Part shown: positions 14,435 to 15,842 of the stretch, one piece after another
Layout: each line of letters begins with the position of its first letter
How positions within the stretch are numbered: the stretch's first letter is position 1
NCBI GenBank assembly: GCA_000432015.1
Contig: HF985514.1
Location: 70,887-86,728 of the forward strand
DNA length: 15,842 nucleotides
Reading direction: 5' to 3'
DNA from: Clostridium sp. CAG:1024
GTDB lineage: Bacteria; Bacillota; Clostridia; Christensenellales; CAG-138
The notes under the pieces: generated by a model
Databases searched by the model: none
Told to the model about the DNA's origin: nothing
What the model saw: the letters and a program-made list of their open reading frames with translations, nothing else
Made by a program: the position numbers and the translations under genes

Positions 14435-15604
14435 ATGGTAACGCTCCTCGTGAAACTGTGTATCAAGAAGTATCGGGAAACATCCAACCCCGCCGTGCGG
14501 CTTGCTTATGGAATGCTGTGCGGCGCGGTGGGAATCGGCCTGAATCTCTTGCTGTTTGCAGGCAAGTGTATTGCAGGGACGCTCGCGGGTTCGATCGCGG
14601 TCACGGCGGATGCCTTCAACAACCTGTCGGATGCGGGATCGTCGCTCGTTACACTGATTGGCTTCCGCCTTGCCGGGCAAAAGCCCGATCACGAACACCC
14701 GTTCGGCCACGGCCGGTTTGAGTATATCTCCGGGCTTATTGTGTCTATGGCCATTCTGCTGATGGGGCTGGAGCTGCTGCGCTCATCCGTTGAGAAGATC
14801 ATGACGCCGGAGCAGGTCGAGTTCCGCTGGCTGGTCGTCGTGATTCTGGCAGTCTCCATACTCGTAAAGCTCTATATGGCTCTGTACAATGCGCGGATCG
14901 GTAAAAAGATCGAATCCGCAGCCATGCGCGCAACAGCGACGGACAGCCTGAGCGACTGCATTGCGACCGCGGTCGTGCTGCTGTCGATGTTTATGGGAAA
15001 ATGGACCAATCTGATGATTGACGGCTGGTGCGGTCTGGCCGTAGCTGTCTTTATCCTGATTGCGGGAGTGCGCGCGGCGAAGGAAACGATCGGGCCGCTT
15101 CTGGGGCAACCGCCTGCACCGGAATTTGTGAAAAGGATCGAGCAGATTGTTCTTTCACATTCGCTTGTCGTAGGCATTCATGACCTTGTCGTACACGATT
15201 ACGGCCCCGGCCGTTGTATGATCACCCTGCATACCGAAGTGCCGGAAAGCGGAAACTTTACGGAGATGCACGATGTGATCGATAACATTGAGCACGATCT
15301 GCGCAACGAACTCGGTTGTGAGGCAACGATTCATATGGATCCCATCGCAACGGACGATGTGCTTACGAATGAAACGCACAACAAGATCGCTGAGCTGGTC
15401 AAGGTGATCGACGAACGCATCACCATCCACGATTTCCGCATGGTCGCAGGCCCGACGCATACCAATGTGATCTTCGATGTGGTCGTGCCGTATAAGTTCC
15501 GCCTAACAGACGAAGAAGTGCTGCGCGATGTGCAGCGCCTTGTCCGGTCACTGGACGGGAATTACTTTGCCGTCGTGCAGATCGATAAGTCCTATACAGA
15601 TTAA
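14435..15604 (+). CDS. Cation diffusion facilitator (CDF) metal efflux transporter, probably Mn-type
   Basis: The product is a 389-residue CDF-family membrane transporter that exports divalent metal ions by proton exchange. Helix 2 carries ADAFNNLSD at 59-66, so the transport site has Asn62 and Asp66. Helix 5 carries DSLSD at 170-174, with Asp170 and Asp174. An Asn-Asp-Asp-Asp set, with no His, is characteristic of manganese-type CDFs such as streptococcal MntE rather than zinc-type HDHD or DDHD sites. The loop HPFGHGRFEYISG at 88-100 is a family landmark. The usual cytoplasmic domain (about 225-305) is followed by about 80 extra residues that look like a second similar domain, as in many Firmicute members. 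The gene has its own promoter and is not obviously linked to the heterocycle genes. The GH2 gene begins 10 nt downstream. Confidence 0.9.
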   Translation: MVTLLVKLCIKKYRETSNPAVRLAYGMLCGAVGIGLNLLLFAGKCIAGTLAGSIAVTADAFNNLSDAGSSLVTLIGFRLAGQKPDHEHPFGHGRFEYISGLIVSMAILLMGLELLRSSVEKIMTPEQVEFRWLVVVILAVSILVKLYMALYNARIGKKIESAAMRATATDSLSDCIATAVVLLSMFMGKWTNLMIDGWCGLAVAVFILIAGVRAAKETIGPLLGQPPAPEFVKRIEQIVLSHSLVVGIHDLVVHDYGPGRCMITLHTEVPESGNFTEMHDVIDNIEHDLRNELGCEATIHMDPIATDDVLTNETHNKIAELVKVIDERITIHDFRMVAGPTHTNVIFDVVVPYKFRLTDEEVLRDVQRLVRSLDGNYFAVVQIDKSYTD

Positions 15605-15614
15605 GGAGATTCCC

Positions 15615-15842
15615 ATGCAGAATCATACATCGCTTCCGACGCGGTTTGGAGCGGCTCTGGATCCTGAACATGTTCTTGCGGAGTATCCGAGACCGCAGAT
15701 GCGGCGCGGAAACTGGATGAACCTGAACGGCCGCTGGGATTGCGCTATCACGGCGCTCGACGAAACGCCCGCAAGCTATACGGGCTCGATCCTCGTTCCG
15801 TTTTCTCCGGAATCGTCCCTGTCCGGCGTGAATCATTTGCTT
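15615..15842 (+). CDS. Glycoside hydrolase family 2 protein, N-terminal part (cut by window edge)
   Basis: Only 76 residues are present, open to the right edge. The stretches YPRPQMRRGNWMNLNGRWD (about residues 24-42) and SILVPFSPESSLSGV (about 58-72) are the characteristic entry to the N-terminal sugar-binding domain of GH2 enzymes of the beta-galactosidase/beta-glucuronidase group. The catalytic barrel is outside the window, so the sugar specificity is unknown. There is no signal peptide, so it should be cytoplasmic. AAGGAGA at 15603-15609 precedes the ATG. The gap of only 10 nt to the cation transporter suggests co-transcription, although no functional link is evident. Confidence 0.88.
   Translation, partial: MQNHTSLPTRFGAALDPEHVLAEYPRPQMRRGNWMNLNGRWDCAITALDETPASYTGSILVPFSPESSLSGVNHLL

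Noticed and set aside
1..15842. CRISPR array, tRNA or rRNA genes, insertion sequences, phage genes
   Set aside because: No regularly spaced repeats, cloverleaf sequences, transposase or phage-type reading frames were seen on either strand.

Overview
The window looks like a chromosomal segment of a moderately GC-rich, anaerobic Gram-positive bacterium of the Clostridia. The pointers are strong AGGAGG-type ribosome sites in front of most genes, sigma-A-like promoters, U-tract hairpin terminators, and a clostridial-style three-subunit molybdenum hydroxylase. This assignment is inferred from style and gene content, not from a taxonomic marker.

Layout. (1) 1-324, minus strand: the start of ATP-type 6-phosphofructokinase, cut by the window edge. 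(2) 325-788: a divergent intergenic region with one promoter for each direction. (3) 789-7950: a tight seven-gene operon. It encodes a GNAT-like protein, a thiolase-fold protein whose catalytic cysteine is replaced by proline, a DUF35 zinc-ribbon/OB partner, the three subunits of an oxamate-carbamoyltransferase-like complex (DUF2877/AllH, FdrA/AllF, DUF1116/AllG), and a metal-dependent 'cyclase' family amidohydrolase. It closes with a clear intrinsic terminator at 7967-7997. (4) 8216-12507: a small membrane-anchored protein of unknown function, then the FAD, 2x[2Fe-2S] and molybdopterin subunits of a xanthine-dehydrogenase-family hydroxylase. (5) 12816-14138: an NCS2 nucleobase permease with its own promoter and a long structured leader. 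(6) 14435-15604: a cation diffusion facilitator with its own promoter, followed after 10 nt by the start of a GH2 glycosidase cut by the right edge.

Working model (inference). Genes 789-14138 look like a dedicated catabolic island for an N-heterocycle. The permease imports a nucleobase-like compound, the molybdenum enzyme hydroxylates it, the cyclase-family hydrolase opens a ring amide, and the FdrA/DUF1116/DUF2877 complex phosphorolyses a ureido group to carbamoyl phosphate for ATP formation. The cysteine-less thiolase/DUF35 pair then breaks or makes a C-C or acyl bond. The substrate is not known. The permease signature is a mix of pyrimidine-type and purine-type residues, so an oxidative pyrimidine route is as plausible as a purine route. 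Carbamate kinase, molybdenum-cofactor genes and a regulator are not in the window.

Structured non-coding elements include a perfect 14-bp hairpin inside the 5' end of the DUF2877 gene, a multi-hairpin spacer before the cyclase gene, and a hairpin-rich leader before the permease gene.
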